Positions 14,532-24,787 are shown, counted from the first letter of the stretch. The stretch: DNA of 64,000 bases from JACPUX01 sp964517465 (GCA_964517465.1 CAZFEK010000011.1:1-64000); one strand, 5' to 3'. Numbers and translations: made by a program. The notes: generated by a model not told the origin, from the letters alone.

Positions 14532-15611
14532 TCAATTCTCGGCAGAGCTCAAACAGCGCCCATCGGTCGAAAAATACATCGCACGCGTGAGGTCGAGTGC
14601 AAATCGCGCTTTTTCTCCGACTGCAAAACCCAGCACTCCGTGGGACAGCGACACCCAAGTTCTCCCTTGCAGCTCGAAATGCACCACACTTTCCGAGCCG
14701 CTGATTTCGGCGATCGAGACTCGGCCCTCGACCACCGGCGCTTCGCCTTCTGCGCTTTCGCGCGGCCGCAAGTGGTGCGGCCTGAGGCCCAGCAGATATT
14801 CGCCATCGGCGAGGCTCCCGAGCCCGGGAGCTACGGCCCAAGAAGTGAGATCGTCGAGGTAAAAACGCTGGCCGCGCTTCTGCACCGGCGCGGAGTTCAT
14901 CGGAGGATCGGAAAACGCGCAAGCAGTGAGGTGATCGACCGGGCGGCGATAGACATTGCCCGTTTGCGCAAACTGGGTGATCCGCCCCTCGTGCACGGTT
15001 GCGGTATGTCCGCCCAGGAGCAGTGCCTCGGCCGGCTCGGTGGTGGCATACACCACCGTGCAGTCGCGGTCGGCAAACAGTTTGGGCAATTCGTCTCGCA
15101 AGGCCTCGCGCAGTTTGTAGTCGAGGTTGGCCAGCGGCTCGTCGAGCAAAACGAGCGACGCATCTTTGACCAGTGCCCGGGCCAGTGCCGTGCGCTGCTG
15201 CTGTCCACCGGACAGTTCGCTGGGCCGGCGATCGAGGAGCGGGGTCAGTTGCAGCAGTTCGGCAATGCGGCCGACCCGGGTTTTGATTTCCTGGCGCGGC
15301 ACCCTCGCCACCGCCAAGGGAGAGGCAATATTGTCGAAGACCGAGAGATGGCCGTAGTTGATGAACTGCTGGTAGACCATGGCCACCTTGCGGCTTTGCA
15401 CCGGAGCGCCGGTGACTTTTTGCCCATGGGAAAAAAGTTCGCCTGCGGTCGGCTGGAGGAGGCCCGCCATGAGGCGAAGCAGCGTGGTCTTCCCCGAGAG
15501 CGTCGGCCCCAGAAGGACATTGAAGCCATGCGGCGCGAGCGCGAGGTCAGTAGGATGGATGTGAATCTGTCCTTCGACTCGAAGTTCGATGCCGCACAGT
15601 TCGAGTGCCAT
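14532..15611 (-). CDS. glpS: Glycerol-3-phosphate ABC transporter ATPase GlpS-type
   Basis: The gene encodes 359 residues from ATG 15611. Walker A is GPTLSGKT (35-42), the canonical signature is LSGGQQQRTALARAL (132-146) and Walker B is SLVLLDEPLANLD. A MalK-like C-terminal regulatory domain follows. It should pair with the GlpT subunit to drive import. The start was chosen at MALELCG because upstream residues look non-conserved; the ribosome site is weak. The gap to the binding-protein gene (about 250 nt) allows mRNA processing that would raise binding-protein levels. Confidence 0.85.
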   Translation of the reverse strand: MALELCGIELRVEGQIHIHPTDLALAPHGFNVLLGPTLSGKTTLLRLMAGLLQPTAGELFSHGQKVTGAPVQSRKVAMVYQQFINYGHLSVFDNIASPLAVARVPRQEIKTRVGRIAELLQLTPLLDRRPSELSGGQQQRTALARALVKDASLVLLDEPLANLDYKLREALRDELPKLFADRDCTVVYATTEPAEALLLGGHTATVHEGRITQFAQTGNVYRRPVDHLTACAFSDPPMNSAPVQKRGQRFYLDDLTSWAVAPGLGSLADGEYLLGLRPHHLRPRESAEGEAPVVEGRVSIAEISGSESVVHFELQGRTWVSLSHGVLGFAVGEKARFALDLTRAMYFSTDGRCLSSAEN

Positions 15612-15859
15612 ATTGCTCGTGCTCGCTCGCCGGGGGGTTACATCATCGCGCATTTTTCGTTTGGCGTGTGCTGCATCCGGGCGCCAAAGTGGCAACGACT
15701 CGCGGTGTGTGCCCTGCGGCTCCTTGCTCGGAGAGTTGTCGAATGTATCGGCCGCGGTGGCGCGCCGGCCTTGACCGGCGCGCCATGCTGCGGGTTGCCT
15801 GCCTCTGCGTCAACGGAACGCTGAAGGCCTTGCGGCAGGAAGCTGCGCGCTTCCTGGGA

Positions 15860-17608
15860 TTACTTGGCCGCCGTCCAGCGTTTCACCAGCTCATCATAGT
15901 CGACCGTGATGCCCTTGGGTTTCTCGTTGGCGAGCTTGGCCTTGGGACCGTCGGGGCGACCCAGCCATTCCTTCGGATCTTTCTTCGGGTTGAGACGCGG
16001 GCCGCAACCGCCGTAGGTCTTCGCCTTTTCGTCGGCCGATTGCATGCGTCCCATGACCTGGTCCATTTCGTCGGCGAGGCGGTCCATGGCCTGTTGCGGA
16101 GTGAATGCACCCGAGTTCACATCACCAATGTTCTGCCACCAGAGCTGCGCGAGCTTGGGGTAGTCCGGAACGTTGACGCCGGTGGGCGTCCACATGACCC
16201 GGTCACCCGAGCGATAGAACTCGACCAGCCCCCCCAGCTTGGGCGCCCGCTCGGAGAACGAGGCATGGCGCACCGTGCTGTCGCGCACGAAGGTCAGACC
16301 GACATGGCTCTTTTTCACGTCCACGGTTTTGGAGACCACGAACTGGGCGTAGAGCCAGGCGGCCTTGCGGCGCTCGATCGGGGTGCTCTTGAAGAGCGTC
16401 CAAGAACCCGCATCTTGGTAGCCGAGCTTCATGCCGTCTTGCCAGTAGGGGCCTTTGGGGCTGGGCGCCATGCGCCAGAGCGGGTTGCCCTTGTCGTCGA
16501 CCGTATTGTTGCCGTCTTTCTTGGGCGCAACCATCGAAGCGGTAAAGGCGGTGTACCAGAAGATCTGCTGGGCCACATTGCCCTGGGCCAGCGCCGGGAG
16601 CGATTGATAAAAGTCGTAGTCGGCCGCGCCGGGAGGTGCGTATTTGCGCAGCCATTCATCCCATTTGGCAATGGCGTAGACCGAAGCCGGGCCGTTGGTT
16701 TCACCGCCCCGCGCCACCGATGCGCCCGAGGGATTGCAAGAGCGGGCCTCCATGCGTATGCCCCACTCGTCGATAGGACGGCCGTTGGGCAGGCCCTTGC
16801 TGCTGGCGCCCGCCATCGACAACCAAGCGTCGGTCATGCGCCAGCCGAGATCCGGCGCGCGCTTGCCGTAGTCCATGTGCCCGTAAATGCGTTTGCCGTC
16901 GATTTCCTTCACATGGACGCTGAAGAACTCGGCGATGTCTTCGTAAGCCGACCAGTTTGCCGGGACACCCAATTCGTAGCCGTATTTGTCTTTGAATTGT
17001 TTCTTGAGATCCGCCCGCTTGAACCAGTCGTAGCGGAACCAGTACAAGTTGGCGAACTGTTGGTCGGGGAGCTGCCAAACCTTGCCGTCCGGCCCGGTGG
17101 TGAAAGAGATGCCGATGAAGTCTTTGACGTCGAGGGTGGGCAGGGTCACGTCTTTGCCTTCGCCCGCCATCCAGTCGGACAAGTTCACCGCCGATTGCAG
17201 GCGCGAATGCGTGCCGATCAGGTCGGAGTCATTGATGTAGGCGTCGTACAAATTGCGATTGGTCTGCATCTGGGTTTGCACCGCCTGCACGACTTCACCT
17301 TCACCCAGAAGTTGGTGATTGACCTTGATGCCGGTGATTTCCTCGAAAGCTTTGGCGAGCACCTTGGCTTCATACTCATGCGTAGGGATGGTCTCCGACA
17401 GCACGTTGATTTCCATGCCCTTGAAGCGCTTGCCGGCATTCACAAACCACTCCATCTCCTTGAGCTGCTGCGCCTTGGTCAGTGTGGAGGGTTGAAACTC
17501 TTTGTCGACCCACTTTTTTGCTTCATCGATACCGGCGAAGCTCGCCGGCGCCACCGCCGCCGTAAACAAGGCGGCAATGCTCACTGCAATCAATCGTTTT
17601 GTTCTCAC
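15860..17608 (-). CDS. glpV: Glycerol-3-phosphate ABC transporter substrate-binding protein GlpV-type
   Basis: The gene encodes 582 residues including a signal peptide (LIAVSIAALFTAAVAPASFA). The length and sequence, including LLGEGEVVQAVQTQMQTNRN and the C-terminal GGCGPRLNPKKDP, fit the large periplasmic binding proteins of GlpSTPQV systems rather than E. coli UgpB. It delivers glycerol-3-phosphate to GlpPQ. A GTG at 17608 was chosen: it follows AAAGGAGGGATGGGTC and gives a normal signal peptide, whereas earlier starts add 18 unlikely residues. Confidence 0.88.
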   Translation of the reverse strand: MRTKRLIAVSIAALFTAAVAPASFAGIDEAKKWVDKEFQPSTLTKAQQLKEMEWFVNAGKRFKGMEINVLSETIPTHEYEAKVLAKAFEEITGIKVNHQLLGEGEVVQAVQTQMQTNRNLYDAYINDSDLIGTHSRLQSAVNLSDWMAGEGKDVTLPTLDVKDFIGISFTTGPDGKVWQLPDQQFANLYWFRYDWFKRADLKKQFKDKYGYELGVPANWSAYEDIAEFFSVHVKEIDGKRIYGHMDYGKRAPDLGWRMTDAWLSMAGASSKGLPNGRPIDEWGIRMEARSCNPSGASVARGGETNGPASVYAIAKWDEWLRKYAPPGAADYDFYQSLPALAQGNVAQQIFWYTAFTASMVAPKKDGNNTVDDKGNPLWRMAPSPKGPYWQDGMKLGYQDAGSWTLFKSTPIERRKAAWLYAQFVVSKTVDVKKSHVGLTFVRDSTVRHASFSERAPKLGGLVEFYRSGDRVMWTPTGVNVPDYPKLAQLWWQNIGDVNSGAFTPQQAMDRLADEMDQVMGRMQSADEKAKTYGGCGPRLNPKKDPKEWLGRPDGPKAKLANEKPKGITVDYDELVKRWTAAK

Positions 17609-17775
17609 GACCCATCCCTCCTTTGTGCGGGAAACAGAATTGAGCATTCCTGTGATTTGCACCCTGAGCGCGCATCATATAAGCGAACAGAAGCGCATGT
17701 CAATCGCTCCGAAACGCGCCATTTCGAAGCGAGATATAGAACCCTGGGGGCGCGAACTTCCAGCGAGGACATCAC

Positions 17776-19326
17776 TCAACCGCCATGGGCCGGTAATTGC
17801 GCTTCAAACCAGGCTGCCACGGCTCCTTGCTCGGTCGGGCCAAAATGGAGCCCAAGTTTCGAGCGGCGCCACAACACGTCTTCGGCGCTGCGAGCCCATT
17901 CGGCGCTCACCAAATAGCGCAATTCGGCCTCGAACAGCCCGGGGGCGATTTCGGCGCCCAGATCGGACATCCCTTGGGCCGCCCCTAAAAGGCGTTCGAT
18001 GCGGCTGCCGTAAGCGCGACCCAGGCGTTGTGCCAGATCTTTGGCCAACCACGGGTAACGCAAATGCAGCAGCCCGAGAAAGCGCGCGAAGTCGAGATCC
18101 GGTCGCTGCGGGTCGCCCACCCAAGCGGAAAGGTCGCCCCCGGGCAAATAGGCGCCCCGGCTCCAAGCGGGGCGGTTTTCCCCCAGCAGGGACGCCACTG
18201 CGCTCCCCGCCTCTTCGGCCAGTTTGCGATAGGTGGTGATCTTCCCGCCCCAAACCGTGAGCAAGGGCGCCGCTTCGCGATTGCTTTCGAGCTGATAGTC
18301 GCGCGTGACGGCTGAGGCGGCCCCGGCTCGATCATCCAGGAGCGGCCGCACGCCGGCATAACTCCAGACCACGTCGGCAGGCAGGATCGCTTTCTTGAAA
18401 TACCGGCTGGCTTGCGCGCAGAGGTAGGCGATCTCTTCCGGCCCGATTTGAGCGCGATCCGGCAAGTCATCGATCTCCACGTCGGTCGTGCCGATCAATG
18501 TGAAGTCGCGCTCGAAAGGAATGGCAAAGATGATGCGGTGATCAGGATTCTGAAAGAGATAAGCAAACTCGTGCTCGAAAAGACGCGGCACGACGATATG
18601 GCTGCCTTTGACCAGGCGCAGATTGCGCGTCGCCAAAGCCTCGCCGCGCGCCGGCTTGGCGGCGACCCGCAGGAAACTTTCGGCCCAAGGTCCGGCGGCA
18701 TTGATCAGCGCGCGCGCGGCGATTGAGCAAGGAGCGCTTGATCCCTGCCGCAGGGTGATCGACCAATTCGCCTCGCCGCGCCGCGCTTCGAGGCAACGCG
18801 TGCGGGTGAGGATGAGAGCCCCGTGCTCGCGGGCATCGACGGCATTGAGCACGACCAAGCGAGCATCGTCGACCCACCCGTCGGAGTAGACGAACCCTTG
18901 AGTGAATTCGGGCTTAAGCGGTGCTCCTGACTCATGGCGCGTGAGATCGAGACTCGCGCTGCCTGGCAGCACCTCGCGCCGCGCCAGGTGATCATAGAAG
19001 AACAGGCCCAGCCGTATCAGCCAAGCCGGGCGCATGGAGGGGTTGTGGGGCATGACGAAACGCAGCGGCCGGATGATGTGCGGCGCGCTTTTCAGCAGCA
19101 CTTCTCTTTCGAGCAAGGCCTTGCGGACCAGGCCAAACTCATAAAATTCGAGGTAACGCAGACCGCCGTGGATGAGTTTGGTGCTCGAAGACGAGGTGTG
19201 GGAAGCCAGATCGTCTTGTTCGGCAAGCACCACCGAATAGCCCCGTCCGGCCAGATCACGGGCGATCCCGACGCCGTTGATTCCGCCGCCCACGACCAAA
19301 ATGTCGCACTGGGTAGGAAGGTTCAT
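17776..19326 (-). CDS. glpD: Aerobic glycerol-3-phosphate dehydrogenase
   Basis: The gene encodes 516 residues. The N-terminal FAD-binding site GGGINGVGIARDLAGRG (about 11-27) and the flavoprotein segment SSSSTKLIHGGLRYLE are intact. GlpD oxidises glycerol-3-phosphate to dihydroxyacetone phosphate at the inner membrane and passes electrons to quinone. It lies upstream of the transporter genes on the same strand, with a 167-nt gap to glpV, so imported substrate is used directly. Expression is probably controlled by the divergent DeoR-family gene. Confidence 0.95.
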   Translation of the reverse strand: MNLPTQCDILVVGGGINGVGIARDLAGRGYSVVLAEQDDLASHTSSSSTKLIHGGLRYLEFYEFGLVRKALLEREVLLKSAPHIIRPLRFVMPHNPSMRPAWLIRLGLFFYDHLARREVLPGSASLDLTRHESGAPLKPEFTQGFVYSDGWVDDARLVVLNAVDAREHGALILTRTRCLEARRGEANWSITLRQGSSAPCSIAARALINAAGPWAESFLRVAAKPARGEALATRNLRLVKGSHIVVPRLFEHEFAYLFQNPDHRIIFAIPFERDFTLIGTTDVEIDDLPDRAQIGPEEIAYLCAQASRYFKKAILPADVVWSYAGVRPLLDDRAGAASAVTRDYQLESNREAAPLLTVWGGKITTYRKLAEEAGSAVASLLGENRPAWSRGAYLPGGDLSAWVGDPQRPDLDFARFLGLLHLRYPWLAKDLAQRLGRAYGSRIERLLGAAQGMSDLGAEIAPGLFEAELRYLVSAEWARSAEDVLWRRSKLGLHFGPTEQGAVAAWFEAQLPAHGG

Positions 19327-19641
19327 GCCTTAAGCCGCCAGCGCCGGATCCCAGAACGTCCAGGTCCCGATGCGAGACCTGGAACAAAAGCCGGAGAGGA
19401 GCCAGACGGGCCATCCGCCGGATATCCCTCGCGGCTTGCCGCCGCGCAAGCCGCCCAAGGGGTCACCGCCCCAATGGCCGCGCGGCCGCAAGGCATGGGG
19501 AGAGGAAATGCGGGGCCAGAGGATCAAAACTCGCTGGCCAAAGCCGAAAAGCCCAAAAATGGATGCGACAGCAGTCAAAGTATGGTCAAATAAAGCTAGT
19601 GGTGTTCGTTACGGTGCGCTTTTTTTCGTTTATATGTTCTT
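19327..19641. promoter_or_regulatory. Divergent glpD/glpR control region with possible GlpR half-sites
   Basis: This 315-nt gene-free region separates glpD from glpR. On the minus strand, GAACATATAAACG (near 19637-19625) and ACGAACACC (near 19608-19600) resemble the GAACAT half of the E. coli GlpR operator and are about 32 bp apart. A direct repeat GTCAAA-n5-GTCAAA also occurs near 19574-19589. The sites are suggestive only. Confidence 0.3.
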
Positions 19642-20448
19642 ATGATTCCGAATCCGCGTCAAGCGAAGCTGCTGGAAGAGGTTCGAGCCGCCGGCAGCGT
19701 CTCGGTAGAGGCGCTGGCCCAGAAGTTCGGGGTGACCCTGCAAACCGTGCGGCGAGACGTTCAGCGCCTCACCGAAGCGGGGCTGGTGGCGCGCTTTCAT
19801 GGCGGTGTGCGCACGCCCAGCTCCACCACCGAAAACATCGCCTACCGTCATCGCCTCGCTTTGCATGCCGACGAGAAAGCGCGCATCGCACGCGCCGTGG
19901 CCGAAACCGTGCGCACTCGGTTTCCCGATGGCTGCTCGATCATCCTGAATATCGGCACCACCACTGAAGCGATCGCGCACGAGTTGATGCGCGTGCGCAA
20001 CCTGCGCGTCATTACCAATAATCTCAACGTCGCCGCCATTCTCTCCGATCATCCCGACTGCGAAGTGATCGTTGCCGGAGGGGTAGTCCGGCCCCGCGAT
20101 CGGGGCATCATCGGCGAGGCGACGGTGGAGTTCATGCGCCAGTTCAAAGTCGATATCGGCTTGATCGGCATATCCGGCATCGAAGACGACGGCACCCTGC
20201 GCGACTTCGATTATCGCGAAGTGCGCGTGGCAAGGGCCATCATCGAGCAGTCTCGCGAAGTCTGGCTCGCTACCGACCACTCCAAATTCAACCGGCCGGC
20301 GATGGTCGAGTTAGGACATTTGTCGCAGGTTGACACGATGTTTGTCGACGCCCCGCCGCCGGCGCCTTTCCCGCAGATATTGCGCGACGCGGGCGTGGAG
20401 TGCGTGGTGGCTGCAGAAGCGGTGGGAGAAACCGGGCGAAGACCGTAA
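19642..20448 (+). CDS. glpR: DeoR-family glycerol-3-phosphate repressor (GlpR-like)
   Basis: The gene encodes 268 residues. An N-terminal DeoR helix-turn-helix (EALAQKFGVTLQTVRRDVQRLTEAGL, about 21-46) is followed by the sugar-phosphate sensor domain with NIGTTTEAIAHELM and GVVRPRDRGIIGEAT. DeoR-family GlpR represses glp genes until glycerol-3-phosphate binds. Its position divergent from glpD and the transporter strongly supports this role over other DeoR regulators. No clear Shine-Dalgarno precedes the ATG at 19642. Confidence 0.85.
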   Translation: MIPNPRQAKLLEEVRAAGSVSVEALAQKFGVTLQTVRRDVQRLTEAGLVARFHGGVRTPSSTTENIAYRHRLALHADEKARIARAVAETVRTRFPDGCSIILNIGTTTEAIAHELMRVRNLRVITNNLNVAAILSDHPDCEVIVAGGVVRPRDRGIIGEATVEFMRQFKVDIGLIGISGIEDDGTLRDFDYREVRVARAIIEQSREVWLATDHSKFNRPAMVELGHLSQVDTMFVDAPPPAPFPQILRDAGVECVVAAEAVGETGRRP

Positions 20449-20567
20449 CCCGCAGACCTCGCTCTGGAAAGATCGCGCTTTCTGCGCAAGGTCGAATCCC
20501 TGGGGGGTCAAGATGGTTCGCAGTGCGCTTCAAGCGCCGGGAGAGGACCGATTCCATTCGCAGCGTG

Positions 20568-23500
20568 ATGGATACTGAGGACGTTCGACCGCAGCTTGTC
20601 AGCGAGCCGCCGATGCTCGTGTTGGGGCCGCCCGCCTGGCAGGGCGCGCCAGCGCAGGCCTTCGCGCCGGAGCGGCGGTTTCAGTTGCTCGCCATATTGG
20701 CGGTGCGCTCGGGGCAATGGGTGCCGCGCGACGAACTGGCCGCGCTGCTGTGGCCCGAGCACGCCAACGCCGACGCGCGGCGCAACCTGCGGCACGTGAT
20801 TTTCAAGGCGCGCGCTCTGCCGGGGGTCCAGGATATCGAAGCGACCGAACATGCCTTGCGCTGGAACATCCCAACCGATCTGTTGGCGTTCGAGGCGGCG
20901 CTGGCCAGGGGCCATGTGCTTGAAGCCGTCGCCAGCCGTCGCGGCGCGCTGCTGGCGGGAATCGACGACCCTGCCAATGCGGCCTTGGGCGACTGGCTCG
21001 CAAACGAGCGATCACGCTTCGACACGCGATGGCAGCAAGCCGCGCATGAGCTGCTGGCCGCGGCGACATCCTTGCCGCAGCGGGCGGAGATCGCACAACG
21101 CCTGCTCGAACTGGACCCCATCGACGAGCTGGCGCTAAGCGCTTTGCTGCAGGCCGAGTTGTCGCTCGACCAGCGCGCCGCGGCCGAACGCCGCTACCGC
21201 GACTACGCCAACCGGCTGGCCGCCGAATACGGCGTCGAGCCCTCGCGCCGTTTGCGCGACCTGTTCGCGCCTGCCGCTTCCGCCGCCGACGCAGCGGGCC
21301 AGACACCCGCAGCGGCGACCGCCACTCCCCGTTTCATCGGGCGACGCGTCGAGTTGGCCGCGTTGACGGAACTGCTCACAACGCCAGACTGCCGCCTGGT
21401 GACGATCGTCGGACCGGGGGGCATAGGCAAAAGCGATCTCGCCGCCGAAGTGCTTAGACATCTGGCCGCTTCCTCCGGCGCCGGGGTGTGGGTCGAATTG
21501 CAAGACCTCGGCAGCACCGCCGATTTGACCTCGCGCTTGGCACAGCGGCTGTGCGTCTCGATTACCGACGCACGCGACCCGATCGAGCAGATCGCGAGCC
21601 ATATCGGCACGCGTCGCGTCTATGGCGTGCTTGACAACGCCGAGCACCTCGTCGACTTGCCGGCTTGGCTGGAACGGCTGCTGCTGGCGGCGCCCAAACT
21701 CGTGCTGCTCATCACCTCCCGCGCCCGGCTGAATCTTGCCGCCGAGCAGCCCTACCCCTTGGCCGGCCTCGCGGTCCCGGACGAGGAAAGCCGCGATTTC
21801 GAGGCCGCCGGCGCATTCGACGCGGTGCGCCTGTTCGAAGCGCGGGCCGTGGCGGCGCAGCCCGGATTCGACCTGGCGCGGCACCTGGCGGCGGTGATCG
21901 AAATCGTCGAGGCTGTCGATGGCATGCCGCTGGCCATCGAACTGGCCGCCGCCTGGGTGCGCTTGTTGCCGCCGCAGGAGATCGCGCGCGAACTGCGCGA
22001 ATCGATCGACCTGCTCGAACGCGATCCCGGCTCGCCCGGCGCGCCCGCGCGGCCCGAGCATCGCAGCCTGCTTGCGGTGCTGGAGCGCAGCTGGGCGCTC
22101 TTGACACCGGCGGAGCGCGACGCCATGACCGCTCTGGCGGTGTTTCGCGGCGGCTTTTCCCGGGCATCGGCGGCGGCGGTCGCGGGCACTTCCATGCCTT
22201 TGTTGTCTTCGCTGGTGGACAAGAGCTTGCTCACGCTGAACGAAACCGGGCGCTTTGGCATGCACCCGATCATCGCAGCCCAGGCGATGGCGCGTTTGGC
22301 CGCCGACGCTGCGAAAGCGCGCGGCGGTCGAGATCGCCACGCCGCCCATTATGCAGCACTGCTGGAGCAGCTTGCGCACCGCGCGGGCGCCGACCACGCG
22401 CCGGTTGCCGATGGTCTGGAACTCGAACTCGCCAATTGCACCGCCGCATGGGCGCATGCCATCACCCTTGGCGAAAGCGCCCTGGTGGCGCGCAGTGTCG
22501 AAGCCTGGCGCATCTACTTCGAATCGCGCGGGCAGCCCGATCGCGGTGCGGCGCACTTTCGGGCCGCCCTCGCCATGACCGGTGCCGGGCACAAACAAGA
22601 GGCGCTGGCCGCCCGGCTGCGCGCGGCCTTGTCCCGCCTATTGGTGCGGCTGGCCGATTTCGAAGGGGCGCTGTCGGTGGCGCGCACCGGAGCCGATCAG
22701 GCCGAACGCGCCGGCGACCGACGGGCTGAGGCCGCGTGCCTGTCCAATGCCGGCAACGCCTGGTGCGCCCAAGGCCACTGGGCCAAGGCGCGCGAGCCCT
22801 TCGAACACGCCCTGGCCATCGGCCGCGAGGACGGTTTGCCCGAGGAGGTTGGCGCGGCACTGATCAACCTGGGCATCGTCGCCAAGAAAGAAGGCCGCTA
22901 TGACGATGCTCTGGCCCACTATACGCAGGCCATCGACATCGAGCGCGAGCTGGGACACCACATGGCCGTGGTGCGCTGCCTCAACAACATCGCCGGCGTA
23001 CACATGGAGCGCAATCAGTGGGCCGAGGCGCGTCCGTTCATGGAGCGCGGCTTGCAGTTGTGCGAGCATCACCGCCTGGATGCGATGACACCCTATCTGG
23101 CCTTTGGCTTGGGTGCCGTGCAGCTCGAGCTGGGCGACTTGGGCGCGGCGGAAAAACGGCTACAACAAGCGCTCGATCGCGCGCGCTGCGCCGCGATACC
23201 GGTTGTGGCGCTCTTGGCCGAGGCCAATCTGGCGCGTTTGGCGGCACGTCGCGGCGATTTCGCCGTTGCCGGCGAGCGGCTTGCGGCGGTCGCCCGCGAA
23301 GCCTCGGGCCGCAACTGGGTGAGCCAACTGCTGCACCAGGCTTTGTTCCTGGGCGAGTGCTGCAAACTCGCCGGCCTGCCGGCGCGCGCAGCGCAACTGT
23401 GGCAGATGGTGGCCAACCACCCCGGATCGGAAGCCGGCCTGCGCGACAGTGCGCTGCGTTGGCAAAGTGATCTGGCCTTGACGGCGCAGGAATGGGCGGT

Positions 23501-23591
23501 GGTGCGAGGCGAGACGCCGACCTTCGAGGCAACCGTACACTGCCTGCTGCGCGGGGGCGATCTCACCGGCACCGCGGCAACGCCGCCCTGA
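20568..23591 (+). CDS. SARP-type transcriptional activator with NB-ARC ATPase and TPR domains
   Basis: The gene encodes 1,007 residues. Residues of about 15-105 form an OmpR-like winged helix (PRDELAALLWPEHANADARRN), and about 105-240 the BTAD helical domain of SARP/AfsR regulators. An NB-ARC/STAND ATPase follows with Walker A GPGGIGKS (282-289), the segment RRVYGVLDNAEHLVD (Walker B position) and GMPLAIELAAAW. Many TPR-like helices fill residues of about 650-980. Such proteins integrate a signal through the STAND/TPR part and bind direct repeats beside the -35 region. Matching 11-bp-spaced repeats lie upstream of the neighbouring secretin operon, the probable target. Confidence 0.85.
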   Translation: MDTEDVRPQLVSEPPMLVLGPPAWQGAPAQAFAPERRFQLLAILAVRSGQWVPRDELAALLWPEHANADARRNLRHVIFKARALPGVQDIEATEHALRWNIPTDLLAFEAALARGHVLEAVASRRGALLAGIDDPANAALGDWLANERSRFDTRWQQAAHELLAAATSLPQRAEIAQRLLELDPIDELALSALLQAELSLDQRAAAERRYRDYANRLAAEYGVEPSRRLRDLFAPAASAADAAGQTPAAATATPRFIGRRVELAALTELLTTPDCRLVTIVGPGGIGKSDLAAEVLRHLAASSGAGVWVELQDLGSTADLTSRLAQRLCVSITDARDPIEQIASHIGTRRVYGVLDNAEHLVDLPAWLERLLLAAPKLVLLITSRARLNLAAEQPYPLAGLAVPDEESRDFEAAGAFDAVRLFEARAVAAQPGFDLARHLAAVIEIVEAVDGMPLAIELAAAWVRLLPPQEIARELRESIDLLERDPGSPGAPARPEHRSLLAVLERSWALLTPAERDAMTALAVFRGGFSRASAAAVAGTSMPLLSSLVDKSLLTLNETGRFGMHPIIAAQAMARLAADAAKARGGRDRHAAHYAALLEQLAHRAGADHAPVADGLELELANCTAAWAHAITLGESALVARSVEAWRIYFESRGQPDRGAAHFRAALAMTGAGHKQEALAARLRAALSRLLVRLADFEGALSVARTGADQAERAGDRRAEAACLSNAGNAWCAQGHWAKAREPFEHALAIGREDGLPEEVGAALINLGIVAKKEGRYDDALAHYTQAIDIERELGHHMAVVRCLNNIAGVHMERNQWAEARPFMERGLQLCEHHRLDAMTPYLAFGLGAVQLELGDLGAAEKRLQQALDRARCAAIPVVALLAEANLARLAARRGDFAVAGERLAAVAREASGRNWVSQLLHQALFLGECCKLAGLPARAAQLWQMVANHPGSEAGLRDSALRWQSDLALTAQEWAVVRGETPTFEATVHCLLRGGDLTGTAATPP

Positions 23592-23671
23592 GCCCTCCCC
23601 TCTCGCCTCGCCACGAACACCCGCGACGGCAAAGTCGGTGTGGCCGTGTTGGCGACTCTGCCAAAGAATGA

Positions 23672-24787
23672 CTAGTCCACCACCACGATGGTATGCGTCA
23701 CGGTGGCCCCGTAAGCCTTGTCTTCCCTGGCGGTAACGAGCGCACACCCGGCGTTCTGTGCATAAATTTCGAGACTTGCGGAGAGCGTGTTGGCGGGGAT
23801 GTGAGCACTCGTGTTGACGACGTGGTTGGCGAAAGTCGCCACCGTCCCCAAGCGGCTGGTGCCGACGACATTAACCGGGACGTTCGAGTTCCTCGAGAGG
23901 GCTGAAGGGATTGCAAGCCTCAAGCTGGCACTGCTGCCGCGCTTGAGGATCACCGGTCCCGTCACGGCAATCGCCGGGGAGGCGGCGCTGTGCACCACCA
24001 GGTCCGCCGACGCCGAGGAGCCTTTGAACGATGCCGTGATCCGGGCACATCCGAGCTTGCTGGCCGCGACCGTGGCGGTGGCCGTGGTGGTCGTGGTGCC
24101 CACGGCCACGACTCCCGTGCTGGGTGGCAACTCGGGATTGCTGCTGCTGAGATGAACGCTGATCGGTTCGACCGGAACCAGCGACATGGTCACCGTCAAG
24201 GGTGCCATCTGGCCCTGGCGCACCTGGGTCGCCGTGCGGACCTCGCTGACCGCCAGCTTTTGTGCGGGCTTGCAGCCCAGTCCCAGCGCATCCACCCAGA
24301 TGCCTGAACGACCGCGCATCAGGCGCGCGTCCATGCGGGCAGGGCAAACCAGGCTGAACCATGGCCCGGGGCCGGTCGCCGACGGATTGCCCGCCGAAGC
24401 GGTGAAGTCGGGCGTCGTCCCGCTGCAGCGCACCTTGAAGTTGTTGAGGTGCAAACCGGCGTGCCCGGCGATGCCCGTGACGGTGGTGCCGTTCAGGCAC
24501 TGCAAGTAGTAGTTGCTGCCTCCGCCGCCACCGGCGATGCCGGTCAGCACCTTGCGGCCGAGTTGACTGCCATCGGCATTAAATTGCGCGCACACGCCTT
24601 GCACGCTGTCGATCAGGCTGCCCGCCTTGCCCTGGATCCCGACCAGCGACATATTGGCGCCGCAGTCCAGGTTGAACGCGTTGCCGCCGCTGCCGCCCGC
24701 GAGCGCCGTGTAATCGGTCGCCAGTGCTGCGCGGCTGATGCTGCACGCCAACGCGATCAGGGAAACCTTGCGCAAGCCTGTCCTCAT
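23672..24787 (-). CDS. Secreted protein with jacalin-like lectin motifs
   Basis: The gene encodes 371 residues from ATG 24787, preceded by AGAGGAGCG. A signal peptide (RKVSLIALACSISRAALA) is followed by GGSGGNAFNLDCGANMSLVG and IDSVQGVC, then FSLVCPARMDARLMRGRSG, which resemble the GGxGG/F-x-C-P...R-G motifs of bacterial jacalin-like domains. The second half is Ser/Thr/Ala-rich, beta-rich and probably Ig-like. It lies 26 nt after the secretin gene and is likely co-transcribed with it, so it may be exported by or bound to that pore. The function is inferred from motifs only. Confidence 0.55.
   Translation of the reverse strand: MRTGLRKVSLIALACSISRAALATDYTALAGGSGGNAFNLDCGANMSLVGIQGKAGSLIDSVQGVCAQFNADGSQLGRKVLTGIAGGGGGSNYYLQCLNGTTVTGIAGHAGLHLNNFKVRCSGTTPDFTASAGNPSATGPGPWFSLVCPARMDARLMRGRSGIWVDALGLGCKPAQKLAVSEVRTATQVRQGQMAPLTVTMSLVPVEPISVHLSSSNPELPPSTGVVAVGTTTTTATATVAASKLGCARITASFKGSSASADLVVHSAASPAIAVTGPVILKRGSSASLRLAIPSALSRNSNVPVNVVGTSRLGTVATFANHVVNTSAHIPANTLSASLEIYAQNAGCALVTAREDKAYGATVTHTIVVVD

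Noticed and set aside
13485..15824. Long + strand open frame of 779 codons
   Set aside because: It lies opposite glpT and glpS with intact ABC motifs; the composition is that of a shadow.
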